From assembly GCA_031286615.1 (NCBI GenBank), contig JAITUA010000013.1, forward strand, positions 186,001 to 250,000: a stretch of 64,000 nt of DNA. The letters are read 5' to 3'. The notes beneath the pieces were generated by a model. The model was not told the origin of the DNA. It saw only the letters and a list, made by a program, of their open reading frames with translations, and searched no databases. Positions 26,842-34,872 of this stretch are shown one piece after another; the first letter of the stretch is position 1, and the number at the start of each line of letters is the position of its first letter. The translations under genes were made by a program, and so were the position numbers. The stretch comes from Chryseobacterium sp. GTDB lineage: Bacteria; Bacteroidota; Bacteroidia; Flavobacteriales; Weeksellaceae.

Positions 26842-26916
26842 TGGGTCCTGAGGGATTCGAACCCCCGACCCTCTGGGTGTAAACCAGATGCTCTGAACCA
26901 ACTGAGCTAAGAACCC
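26842..26916 (-). tRNA. tRNA-Val (anticodon TAC), copy 1
   Basis: 75 nt, identical to the other copy in every position, 33 bp upstream of it on the same strand. The same anticodon TAC reads GUA and, with usual modification, other Val codons. The two are presumably co-transcribed. Confidence 0.97.
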
Positions 26917-26958
26917 TCTAGACTTGTTCTCTTGTTTAGAGTGGTGCAAATATACGAC

Positions 26959-28203
26959 TTATTCTTTAATCTCCAAATTTTTTTCTAAAAAATCTCCCAC
27001 TACAAAGTTGCTTCCGCCGATAAAAATCATTTCTTCATTTGTACATCGTTCTTTTGCAGTAAGATACGCTTCCTGTACGGAATCAAAAATTTTATAAAAA
27101 ATTTTCGCCTCCTGAAGCAGATTTTCATAATCTTCCGGATGTCTTCCCCTGTTGATGGATGGTTTTGCAAAATAGAACTCAGATTTTTCAGGAAGTAATT
27201 TCATCACATCATCTATTTTTTTGTCATTTACAAATCCCAAAATGACATGCTTATGTCTGTCAATTGAGTTTAATTGTGAAAAAACATACTCCAAACCTGC
27301 CTGATTGTGTCCCGTATCGCAAATCGTAAGCGGATTTTTTGAAAATTCAAACCAGCGGCCAATGAATCCTGTATTCTGGTGAACATGGAGCAGACCGTTT
27401 TCAAGATCTTTGTCAGAAATAGATACTTCCAGTTTTTTTAATTCTTCTACTGCAGCCAATACCACTCGGATATTCTTTTTCTGATAATTCCCTTTCAAAT
27501 CAGATTCAAGGTTTGTATGAATAAGAGTAGCATCTATAAACGGGGCATTTTCTTTAATCGCTTTCTCTCGGATGATATTTTTGACAGTTTCATTCTCGTC
27601 ACCGGAAATAACAGGGATGTTACTTTTAACAATTCCAGCTTTCTCAGTGGCAATTTCTTCAATGGTATCTCCCAAGATATTCTGATGATCCAGCTGAACA
27701 TTCGTAATAGCCGAGATCAACGGGTTAATAATATTTGTTGAATCCAGTCTTCCTCCCAATCCAACTTCAATAATAGCAAAATCTACCTGTTGCTGATAAA
27801 AATATTCAAAAGCCATGATTGTGGTAAATTCAAAAAAAGAAGGGCGGATATCTTCCGGAAGAGTTCTTAGTTTTTGAATAAACTCAAAGACAAATTCTTT
27901 ATTACAGTTTTTTCCGTTAACCTTGATGCGTTCTGTAAAGTCTATCAGGTGCGGAGAATTGTATAATCCGGTTTTATAGCCAGCCTCCTGAAGAACGGAT
28001 GCCAGCATATTGCTTGAAGAGCCCTTTCCGTTGGTCCCGCCGATATGGATACATTTTATTTTATCCTGAGGATTTCCAAAGAAAGCACAAAGCTTTGTGA
28101 TATTGTCAAGCCCGGGTTTATAAGCCTTCTGTCCATCTATCTGATAGTTGGGCATCTGCACGAAAAGCCAGTCAATAGCTTCCTGATATTGTTCATTTGT
28201 CAT
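26959..28203 (-). CDS. folC: Folylpolyglutamate/dihydrofolate synthase
   Basis: 414 aa. It adds glutamate to dihydropteroate and folates using ATP. The Mur-ligase P-loop is 'HIGGTNGKGS' (53-62). Also visible are 'SPHLIDFTERIKVNG', 'EVGLGGRLDSTN' (catalytic and metal-binding residues), 'TNVQLDHQNILG' and the C-terminal 'TICDTGHNQAGLEYV'. Length and order are normal for FolC. The ATG at 28203 gives the standard N terminus. The tRNA-Val pair lies downstream on the same strand. Confidence 0.95.
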   Translation of the reverse strand: MTNEQYQEAIDWLFVQMPNYQIDGQKAYKPGLDNITKLCAFFGNPQDKIKCIHIGGTNGKGSSSNMLASVLQEAGYKTGLYNSPHLIDFTERIKVNGKNCNKEFVFEFIQKLRTLPEDIRPSFFEFTTIMAFEYFYQQQVDFAIIEVGLGGRLDSTNIINPLISAITNVQLDHQNILGDTIEEIATEKAGIVKSNIPVISGDENETVKNIIREKAIKENAPFIDATLIHTNLESDLKGNYQKKNIRVVLAAVEELKKLEVSISDKDLENGLLHVHQNTGFIGRWFEFSKNPLTICDTGHNQAGLEYVFSQLNSIDRHKHVILGFVNDKKIDDVMKLLPEKSEFYFAKPSINRGRHPEDYENLLQEAKIFYKIFDSVQEAYLTAKERCTNEEMIFIGGSNFVVGDFLEKNLEIKE

Positions 28204-28388
28204 GGTGCAAAATTCCCAAAAGTTTTCTTAAAAAAAAATATAATTTTTCAATCTGTAACTTTTTTATATTTAATTCGTCTAATATTGAAAAATCTTAATA
28301 TGAAGTCGCTGTGATTTGTAAGTTACAATACTGATGAAAATGACTCGATTTTATATGACCATTAAAAACAAATAAACATCTACATAAT

Positions 28389-29711
28389 ATGAAAAAAGTT
28401 TGGATCATCGTTTTTGGATTAGGTTATCTGGGTTTAAGCGCTCAGAAGAAATGGTCCTTAAAAGAATGTGTAAGCTATGCAGTGGAGCATAATCTTCAGG
28501 TTATCCAAAATCAGTATAACAAACAAAACCAGGAATACAATCTTAAAGCAGCCCAAAAAGAATATTTGCCTTCTGTTTCAGCGAGTATGACGAATGGGGT
28601 GAGTTTCGGACAAGGATCATTAGGAGCAGGAAGTTATAGAAACGATAGATTCAATAACAGTGTTGGCCTGGGTGCCGATGTTTTGGTCTATAATAATGGA
28701 AGATTGGAGAAGAATGTAAGAAAACTCCAGTTTGATGTAGAAGCCAGCCAGTATGATATTGAAGCTATCAAAAATGATATCTCAGTACAAATTGCACAGC
28801 AATATTTAACTGCTTTATTAAACAAAGAAATTGTTAAGATTTCTCAAAGCGCTGTAGAAAATGCTAAAAAGCAACGTGACAGAGCAAAAATCACCACTCA
28901 GGTTGGGACTACTGCACAGACGGTTTTAGCAGAAGCAGACGCAGCCTGGGCGAGAGAGAAGCAAAATCTTAAGACAGCGGAGGTTAACGTTGGAAGAGCT
29001 CTTTTTGCAATTGCTCAACTTTTGCAACTTTCAGATTATAAGGATTTTGATGTGGAAAATGTAGATATTCCCGAAACATTAGAGCCGCAGTTGATAACTG
29101 CTGATGACGTTCTTACAAAAGCCTATGATGTACAACCTCAGATAAAAGCAGCGGAAAGCCGGATAAGATCTGCCGAAGCACAAACTGAAGTAAGCAGAAC
29201 AGCATTCTGGCCTACATTAACAGCTAGTGCTGGTCTTAATACTTTCTATAACAAGCAATTTAATGTTATGCCAGGGATTGTGCAGGGAACTTTCTTTGAA
29301 CAATATAAAGATCAGTTTGGACAAAATGTAGGGCTATCCCTTAATATTCCTATCTTCAATAAAGGGAAAACAAAACTTCAGGTTGAGCAGTCCAAATTAA
29401 ATGAAAGTATTAGCAAAATTACTCTTGAACAACAGAAACAATCGGTAAGACAAAATATACAAAAGGCTCAGTTTGATGCAGATGCCAATTATGAAAACTA
29501 TCTGGCAGCTGTGGAAGCAGAAAAAAGTTCTAAGCTGGCTCTTGATTTTGCTGACAAAAGCTATGCTGCAGGAAGAACAACCATTTATGACGTCAATGTG
29601 GCGAGAAATAATTATGCAAATGCACAGGGATCAGTAGCGCAGGCAAAATATAATTATCTTTTTAGTCTTAAACTATTGAATTTCTATGCAGGAATTCCAT
29701 TAAGTTTGTAA
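28389..29711 (+). CDS. TolC-family outer membrane efflux protein
   Basis: 440 aa. The signal peptide ends near 'LGLSAQ'. The mature protein holds two long coiled-coil repeats, each starting with 'LKECVSYAVEHNLQVIQNQY' or 'LTKAYDVQPQIKAAESRI'. Also present are 'SLNIPIFNKGKTKLQVEQSK' and 'SYAAGRTTIYDVNVARNNYA', the usual TolC tail motifs. It would be the outer-membrane channel of an RND or ABC efflux system, but no inner-membrane partner is adjacent, so the partner is unknown. The next gene starts after 1 bp. Confidence 0.92.
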   Translation: MKKVWIIVFGLGYLGLSAQKKWSLKECVSYAVEHNLQVIQNQYNKQNQEYNLKAAQKEYLPSVSASMTNGVSFGQGSLGAGSYRNDRFNNSVGLGADVLVYNNGRLEKNVRKLQFDVEASQYDIEAIKNDISVQIAQQYLTALLNKEIVKISQSAVENAKKQRDRAKITTQVGTTAQTVLAEADAAWAREKQNLKTAEVNVGRALFAIAQLLQLSDYKDFDVENVDIPETLEPQLITADDVLTKAYDVQPQIKAAESRIRSAEAQTEVSRTAFWPTLTASAGLNTFYNKQFNVMPGIVQGTFFEQYKDQFGQNVGLSLNIPIFNKGKTKLQVEQSKLNESISKITLEQQKQSVRQNIQKAQFDADANYENYLAAVEAEKSSKLALDFADKSYAAGRTTIYDVNVARNNYANAQGSVAQAKYNYLFSLKLLNFYAGIPLSL

Positions 29712-29712
29712 A

Positions 29713-30306
29713 ATGCCAATTCAATCATTAGAAAAATATTTACCTAAAAACAATACTCTTAAATATTTAAGAATCTGGTTTTCAGATTACTATATACATA
29801 TAAAGGTTACGAGAAACAGGAATTCAAAACTGGGAGACTATAGAAAACTTCCGGACAATTCCCATGAAATTACGGTAAACTCTACGCTTACCCCGCAACT
29901 TTTTTTCTTTGTACTGACCCATGAGCTCGCACATCTGATTGCGTTTGAAAAATATGGACGAAAAATTTCTCCTCATGGCAATGAATGGAAAGAAACCTTC
30001 AGAAATATGCTTCTTGAAAGCCTTGAAATTTATGATGAAGAGCTAAAACCTATCATTATAAAATTTTCAAAATCACCCAAAGCAAACTTTATGGCCAGCC
30101 CTGATCTGGTAAGGTATTTTCATACTGAGAAACAAGATGATACTCTTCATTTTATCGAGGAACTTCAGAAGGGTGAGTTTTTTATATACCGCAACGAAAA
30201 GTATTTATTAGAAGGTCTGGTTAAAAAAAACTATCTTTGTAAGAACCTGGCTACTGGAAGGAAGTATTCTTTCAAGCCATTAGCTAGGGTAGAAAAATGT
30301 AGCTAA
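29713..30306 (+). CDS. SprT-like zinc metalloprotease-fold protein
   Basis: 197 aa. The metal site is 'THELAHLIAF' with His70, Glu71 and His74, and a likely third ligand His88 in 'ISPHGNEWK'. This is the SprT/Spartan arrangement. Eukaryotic Spartan cuts DNA-protein crosslinks; the bacterial role is not settled. A C-terminal region (about 150-197) with a single Cys in 'NYLCKNLATG' replaces the usual zinc ribbon. It is packed between tolC-like (1 bp) and the guanylyltransferase (2 bp), so expression is shared. Confidence 0.88.
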   Translation: MPIQSLEKYLPKNNTLKYLRIWFSDYYIHIKVTRNRNSKLGDYRKLPDNSHEITVNSTLTPQLFFFVLTHELAHLIAFEKYGRKISPHGNEWKETFRNMLLESLEIYDEELKPIIIKFSKSPKANFMASPDLVRYFHTEKQDDTLHFIEELQKGEFFIYRNEKYLLEGLVKKNYLCKNLATGRKYSFKPLARVEKCS

Positions 30307-30308
30307 GA

Positions 30309-31391
30309 ATGTTAAAATCAGATAGATACTGCGTTATAATGGCGGGAGGAATCGGGAGCCGGTTCTGGCCGATGAGCACACAGAAATTTCCAAAACAGTT
30401 TCAGGATATTTTAGGTACCGGGCGTACTATGATTCAGCAGACCTATGACAGAATCAGCAAGGTAATTCCTAAAGAGCAAATATTCGTGATTACGAATAAA
30501 GAGTATGTGGCACTTTCCCATCAGCAGCTTCCGGAGATTCCTGAAGAAAACATTGTGGGAGAACCGCTTATGAAGAATACGGCTGCATGTAATTTATACA
30601 TGGCCAACAAGATTGCTGAGATCAATCCGGATGCTACAATGATTGTGCTTCCGGCAGATCATCTGATCCTTAAAGAGGATGTATTTTTGGAAAAAGTGGA
30701 GCTGGCATTTGAGGTAGCTTCAAAACATGAATATCTGGTAACATTAGGGATTACTCCAACAAGGCCTGATACGGGCTACGGTTACATTCAATTCGTAGAA
30801 AAGAAGGGTTCTGATTATTTTAAAGTTAAAACATTCACGGAAAAGCCTATTCTTGAAATTGCCCAAAGCTTCCTAGAAAGTGGTGATTTCCTTTGGAATG
30901 CAGGTATTTTTATATGGAACGTAAAAAGTATTCACCATGCTTTTGATCTTTATCTTCCTGAGATGATGCAGCATTTTATGGCTTGCGAGTACAATTCGGA
31001 AAAGGAAAACAGCTGTATTGAAACTATTTATCCAAAAGTTCAGAAAATCTCTATTGATAATGGGATTTTAGAAAAAGCAAAGAATGTATACGTGATTCCA
31101 TCAGATTTAGGATGGAGCGATCTCGGAACATGGACGTCTGTGTACGAAAATACAGAAAAAGATAAAGACGGAAATGCTGTAAAACTAAAGCACTTACTTT
31201 CCTATAATTCAAAAGGAAACATTATCCGTCTGAGAAATAATAACAAGGCGGTAATCATTGACGGCCTTGAAAACTACATTGTTGTAGATACCGATAAAGC
31301 GCTTCTTATCTGCCCGCGGGATAATGACCAGCTTATAAAAGATTATGTTCTGGACTTAAAGAATTTTAAGAAAGGAGATAAGTTTATGTAA
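30309..31391 (+). CDS. Mannose-1-phosphate guanylyltransferase
   Basis: 360 aa. It makes GDP-mannose from mannose-1-phosphate and GTP for surface polysaccharide. The nucleotidyltransferase signature is 'VIMAGGIGSRFWPMSTQKFP' near the N terminus. Further hallmarks are 'IVLPADHLI', 'TRPDTGYGYIQF', 'FTEKP' and 'WNAGIFIW' with 'DLGWSDLGTW'. It is the single-domain ManC type without an isomerase domain. The ATG follows the SprT stop by 2 bp. Confidence 0.94.
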   Translation: MLKSDRYCVIMAGGIGSRFWPMSTQKFPKQFQDILGTGRTMIQQTYDRISKVIPKEQIFVITNKEYVALSHQQLPEIPEENIVGEPLMKNTAACNLYMANKIAEINPDATMIVLPADHLILKEDVFLEKVELAFEVASKHEYLVTLGITPTRPDTGYGYIQFVEKKGSDYFKVKTFTEKPILEIAQSFLESGDFLWNAGIFIWNVKSIHHAFDLYLPEMMQHFMACEYNSEKENSCIETIYPKVQKISIDNGILEKAKNVYVIPSDLGWSDLGTWTSVYENTEKDKDGNAVKLKHLLSYNSKGNIIRLRNNNKAVIIDGLENYIVVDTDKALLICPRDNDQLIKDYVLDLKNFKKGDKFM

Positions 31392-31423
31392 AATTTGGTA
31401 TATTTTCTGCTGATTTTTAAACT

Positions 31424-32086
31424 ATGATTAAAACTGCAACCCGATTTACAATTCTTACATTTTTACTTTTGGGAATCTTAGGATTTTCTCAGGAGAAGAA
31501 AAAATTTTCAAGCATCCCAAATATTTTACAGCAGATCAACCCGGGCAATAAGGTAGATTCATGGGTATTGGTATACAACAGCTATGGAAAAGGCGAGGAA
31601 ATAAAAATTTCGGGTAAGGTGAATTATACTCCTCAATTTTCCGGATTTAATCTATTTCCCAGTGAAGACAGTTTTTATTATATTGCTTATTCAGAAGGTG
31701 GGAAAGTGAATTATATTACCGATATTGAAGGACTTAAAAAGTTCATAGACCGAATTGATAATGCGCAGGAAGCCGCTGTAATGCTGGCTGCCGAAGGATA
31801 TATGGTGGATGAAGAATTCAAAGACCTTGCGGGTAATTATCATGAAGACAAATCGAATTATTATCTGGACCTTGGAAAACTGACCTCAAAGGAGTGTCCT
31901 TATCAGAAAACACATTATACGGTGACTGTAAATAAATCAACAGGTACTGTAGGTAATGTGAAAGACAATGGAACCTATATTGAGCTTTACAATAAAAAGT
32001 GTACTAATAATCCAAGACTTTTAAAAATCGAAAAAAAAGAAGAACCAAAGAAAGATGAGCCTAAAAAAACACCCAAGCGCAAATAA
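31424..32086 (+). CDS. Exported protein of unknown function
   Basis: 220 aa. A signal peptide ends near 'LGFSQE'. The mature part is polar and mixed alpha/beta ('SWVLVYNSYGKGEEIKISGK', 'EAAVMLAAEGYMVDEEF'). It has two Cys ('KECPY', 'KKCTN') that may pair. The C-terminal tail 'KKEEPKKDEPKKTPKRK' is Lys/Glu/Pro-rich. No family is recognised. Its last 32 bp overlap the next gene in another frame, so the GNAT gene is coupled to it. Confidence 0.7.
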   Translation: MIKTATRFTILTFLLLGILGFSQEKKKFSSIPNILQQINPGNKVDSWVLVYNSYGKGEEIKISGKVNYTPQFSGFNLFPSEDSFYYIAYSEGGKVNYITDIEGLKKFIDRIDNAQEAAVMLAAEGYMVDEEFKDLAGNYHEDKSNYYLDLGKLTSKECPYQKTHYTVTVNKSTGTVGNVKDNGTYIELYNKKCTNNPRLLKIEKKEEPKKDEPKKTPKRK

Positions 32087-32588
32087 TACCTATGAGACTG
32101 AACGATTAATCCTTCGTCCAATGTCCCGTGAAGACAAAGACTTTGTTTTTGAACTTTATAACAGACCGAAATTTATCCAGCATATCGGCAACCGTAATGT
32201 TAATAGCATTGAAGATGCAGAAAATTATATCCTGAACAGATTTGCTCCTCAGATTGAAAGACTTGGATTTGGAAACTATCTTTTAGTGACTAAAGAAGGA
32301 AATGAAAAAGTAGGCGCAGTAGGAATCTTTGAAAGAGAAGGGTTGGATATTGTAGATATAGGATATTCTCTACTGGAAGAGTTTGCAGGTAAAGGATATG
32401 CTTTTGAAGCGGCTCAGAAGGTCAAATCTATTGGAATGGATGATTTTGGATTAACAAAAATATCGGCGATCATTTCAAAAGATAATGTTTCTTCCCAAAA
32501 ATTGATCGAAAAGTTAGGACTAAGGTTTAAAAAGCATGTAACTCTCCCCGGAGAAACTGAAGAGTTAAACTATTACGAGACAGAATAA
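32055..32588 (+). CDS. GNAT-family N-acetyltransferase (RimJ-like)
   Basis: 177 aa. The layout is that of ribosomal-protein-type GNATs: 'YETERLILRPMSREDKDFVF' near the start, acetyl-CoA site 'EEFAGKGYAFEAAQKVKSIG', and 'DNVSSQKLIEKLGLRF'. The substrate is not known. The ATG lies inside the preceding gene; no later ATG exists before the conserved N-terminal motif, so the 32-bp overlap seems real. A strong terminator follows. Confidence 0.9.
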   Translation: MSLKKHPSANNTYETERLILRPMSREDKDFVFELYNRPKFIQHIGNRNVNSIEDAENYILNRFAPQIERLGFGNYLLVTKEGNEKVGAVGIFEREGLDIVDIGYSLLEEFAGKGYAFEAAQKVKSIGMDDFGLTKISAIISKDNVSSQKLIEKLGLRFKKHVTLPGETEELNYYETE

Positions 32589-32598
32589 AACAATTATA

Positions 32599-32636
32599 AA
32601 AAAAAGCTTTCATAACTATTTGTGAAAGCTTTTTTT
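32599..32636. terminator. Bidirectional terminator
   Basis: AAAAAAGCTTTCA, loop, TGAAAGCTTTTTTT, between convergent genes (GNAT and peroxiredoxin). Confidence 0.9.
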
Positions 32637-32660
32637 ATATCTGTATTTCAAAAAAAGAAA

Positions 32661-33110
32661 TTATCCTTCCAAAATCTGTTCAGCAGCAGTCTTTGAAGTC
32701 ACTTTTTCAATTACTCTTGTACAAATACCATTTTCATCAAAAATAAAAGTGGTTCTTACGATTCCCATATAGGTTTTTCCAAATGTTTTTTTCTCCTGCC
32801 ACACCCCGAATTTCTCAATGATGTTACGATTTTCATCTGCAATAAGATCATAAGGAAAAGCAAATTTGCTGTGGAAATTCTTCTGCTTTTTTACAGAATC
32901 ACCACTTATTCCCAATAATTGAAATCCCGCTTTTTTAAGCTGAGTATAATTATCACTCAGGTTGCAGGCTTCCACCGTGCAGGTTGGTGTATTTGCTTGC
33001 GGATAAAAGAAAACCACTAGTTTTTTTCCAATTAATTTTGATGAGGTTACTGTTTCTCCGTCCTGATTGAGTTCTTCGAATTCAGGTAATTTATCTCCAA
33101 CTTTCAGCAT
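32661..33110 (-). CDS. bcp: Peroxiredoxin of the BCP/PrxQ type
   Basis: 149 aa. It reduces peroxides with a thiol cycle. The active site is 'FFYPQANTPTCTVEACNL': peroxidatic Cys44 and resolving Cys49 five residues on, the PrxQ arrangement. The 'QLLGISGDSVKKQKNFHSKF' and 'FGVWQEK' strands are as usual. A variant is 'YPQANTPTCT', where most relatives have P-K-(A/D)-x-T-P-G-C-T. It is divergent from nth. Confidence 0.93.
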   Translation of the reverse strand: MLKVGDKLPEFEELNQDGETVTSSKLIGKKLVVFFYPQANTPTCTVEACNLSDNYTQLKKAGFQLLGISGDSVKKQKNFHSKFAFPYDLIADENRNIIEKFGVWQEKKTFGKTYMGIVRTTFIFDENGICTRVIEKVTSKTAAEQILEG

Positions 33111-33143
33111 AATGATTTAATTTTGTTCAAATTTAAGGCATAC

Positions 33144-33764
33144 ATGACAAAAAAACAAAGAGCTGAGCTTGTTCAGATAGAACTGGAGAAATTATATCCC
33201 ACAACACCTATTCCGTTAGATCACACAGATCCGTATACATTAATGGTTGCCGTAGCGCTTTCTGCACAAACTACAGATAAAAAAGTAAACCAGGTTACGC
33301 CCGATCTTTTTGCAGTAGCAGGAACGCCGCAAAGAATGGCCAAGCTGGAAGAATTTGAAATCAAAGAACTCATCAAAGAAATAGGATTATCCAATACGAA
33401 AGCCAAAAATCTGAAGAGAATGGCCGAACTTCTACTGGAAAGGCATAATGGAATTGTTCCCCAGACTTATGAGGAATTAGAAGCTCTTCCAGGGGTTGGG
33501 CACAAAACAGCTTCAGTAGTAATGAGCCAGGGTTTCGGTTTTCCTGCTTTTCCTGTGGATACCCATATTCACCGTCTGATGACACAGTGGAAGCTTACAT
33601 CAGGAAAAAATGTAGTGGAAACAGAGCGTGATGCCAAGAATTTATTCCCAGAAGAAGTATGGAATAAACTTCACCTTCAGATCATTTTCTATGGAAGAGA
33701 ATATTCTCCGGCAAGAGGGAAAGGGGAGAAAGATTTTATTACGAAAATGATGTTTGAAAAATAA
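33144..33764 (+). CDS. nth: Endonuclease III-like DNA glycosylase lacking the Fe-S cluster
   Basis: 206 aa from ATG 33144. An upstream in-frame TTG (33123) would add seven residues and is less likely. It removes oxidised pyrimidines from DNA and nicks the abasic site. The helix-hairpin-helix 'LPGVGHKTASVV' carries catalytic Lys121, and 'FPVDTHIHRL' carries Asp139. The C-terminal Cys cluster that holds [4Fe-4S] in E. coli Nth is absent: the protein ends 'FYGREYSPARGKGEKDFITK' plus a short tail with no Cys. Activity is still likely because catalytic residues remain. Confidence 0.92.
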   Translation: MTKKQRAELVQIELEKLYPTTPIPLDHTDPYTLMVAVALSAQTTDKKVNQVTPDLFAVAGTPQRMAKLEEFEIKELIKEIGLSNTKAKNLKRMAELLLERHNGIVPQTYEELEALPGVGHKTASVVMSQGFGFPAFPVDTHIHRLMTQWKLTSGKNVVETERDAKNLFPEEVWNKLHLQIIFYGREYSPARGKGEKDFITKMMFEK

Positions 33765-33820
33765 GGTTTAACATTATTTAAGATTTTTACAACTGTTTTT
33801 AGTTGACAATCGGGTCGTAT

Positions 33821-33849
33821 AAACACCATTTAGTGGTGTTTTTTTTTAT
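33821..33849 (+). terminator. Terminator after nth
   Basis: AAACACCA, loop TTTAG, TGGTGTT then nine or more T. Confidence 0.88.
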
Positions 33850-34018
33850 TCCATAATTTAGTTTTTGCTGATTTTTTTCACCGATAAAGGATATTTATAA
33901 ATTTCTTTGAAAAATACCTTTTTTGAGAAAAAAATGTTATCTGTTTGATTTATAATATCATTTAGAGACAATAGTGTTGTTTTCAAATTTTTCTTTGCTG
34001 TAAATAACTTAAGAAGTA

Positions 34019-34047
34019 TTGTATTTCCATAAAAAGAGATATATTTG
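34019..34047 (+). promoter_or_regulatory. Promoter of the GLPGLI/VKOR/peptide locus
   Basis: TTG (34019-34021), an 18-bp spacer, then TATATTTG (34040-34047). Both boxes match the Bacteroidetes housekeeping promoter. The first ATG follows 22 bp later. The remaining DNA between nth and 34018 (besides the terminator) shows no gene. Confidence 0.65.
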
Positions 34048-34069
34048 GCTCAGTACCATGAAGACCTAA

Positions 34070-34849
34070 ATGAAAAAAGTTAATCTTTTCGTTTTTTTTG
34101 TAGTTTTATTTTCCTGTGCCTGTACTGGGCAGGTTCATCGTTTTTATTATGAACTTACTTATAAACCTTCTACAAAAAATAAAACCTTTAAGAAAGATCT
34201 TTTCTATCTGGACAGTCTTGAGAAAAGGTCCGTCTTCATGCGAAAGGAAAAATGCGAGTCGGACTCTCTATTGGCCGCACAGGTTTATTTGCCCGTTTTA
34301 TCATTGGAAACCATGAACTTTAAAGTGGTAAAAGACCTCGAAACCCCATCAGTTACTGTAAAAGATGACTTGTTTATAGGGACGATTTCTTATAAAGAGC
34401 CGGTTGACATTCAATGGAAACTTTCATCAGAGAAAAGGATCATAGGAACTCTGCAGACACAAAAGGCAGAGACAGACTATGGAGGAAGACATTGGATAGC
34501 CTGGTTTACTCAGGAGATACCTGTCTTTGATGGTCCTTATATTTTTATGGGACTTCCAGGACTTATTGTAGAACTAAGCGACACGAATGATGAATATCAA
34601 TGGAAATTCATTGGAAGTAAAAAAAATGTACGGGACAAACTGTTCACCGAATCAATTATGGATGAGACTGTGATGTCAAAAGAAGCCTACATTAAAAATA
34701 AAACAAACTTTATTAAAGATCCACTGCCTATTCTGATGCAAAGTATGTCTGATATCTCTAAAAATGAAGAGATTATGAGTAAAATGAATCAGCAGGCAGA
34801 ATCAATAAAAAAATATTACAGGGATCATGATAATACTATAGAGAAATAG
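34070..34849 (+). CDS. GLPGLI family protein
   Basis: 259 aa. A signal sequence runs to about 'FSCACTGQ'; a lipobox is possible but not clear. The family motif 'FMGLPGLIVELSD' lies near 163-175, preceded by 'HWIAWFTQEIPVFDGPY'. GLPGLI proteins are exported Bacteroidetes proteins with no established function. It is the first gene after a good promoter and is followed 23 bp later by the VKOR fusion, so it probably belongs to the peptide locus. Confidence 0.92.
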   Translation: MKKVNLFVFFVVLFSCACTGQVHRFYYELTYKPSTKNKTFKKDLFYLDSLEKRSVFMRKEKCESDSLLAAQVYLPVLSLETMNFKVVKDLETPSVTVKDDLFIGTISYKEPVDIQWKLSSEKRIIGTLQTQKAETDYGGRHWIAWFTQEIPVFDGPYIFMGLPGLIVELSDTNDEYQWKFIGSKKNVRDKLFTESIMDETVMSKEAYIKNKTNFIKDPLPILMQSMSDISKNEEIMSKMNQQAESIKKYYRDHDNTIEK

Positions 34850-34872
34850 TATAAATAACTCAAACTATAACC

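Noticed and set aside
26734-26916. Possible integration site or mobile element at the duplicated tRNA-Val genes
   Set aside because: No integrase, no tRNA fragment at a distance and normal flanking genes; a simple tandem duplication explains it.
26617-26949. An open frame extends the glycosyltransferase upstream through both tRNA-Val genes, giving a repeated peptide
   Set aside because: The repeated peptide is the translation of two identical tRNA genes. GTG 26616 gives a normal GT-B N terminus, so the extension is an artefact.
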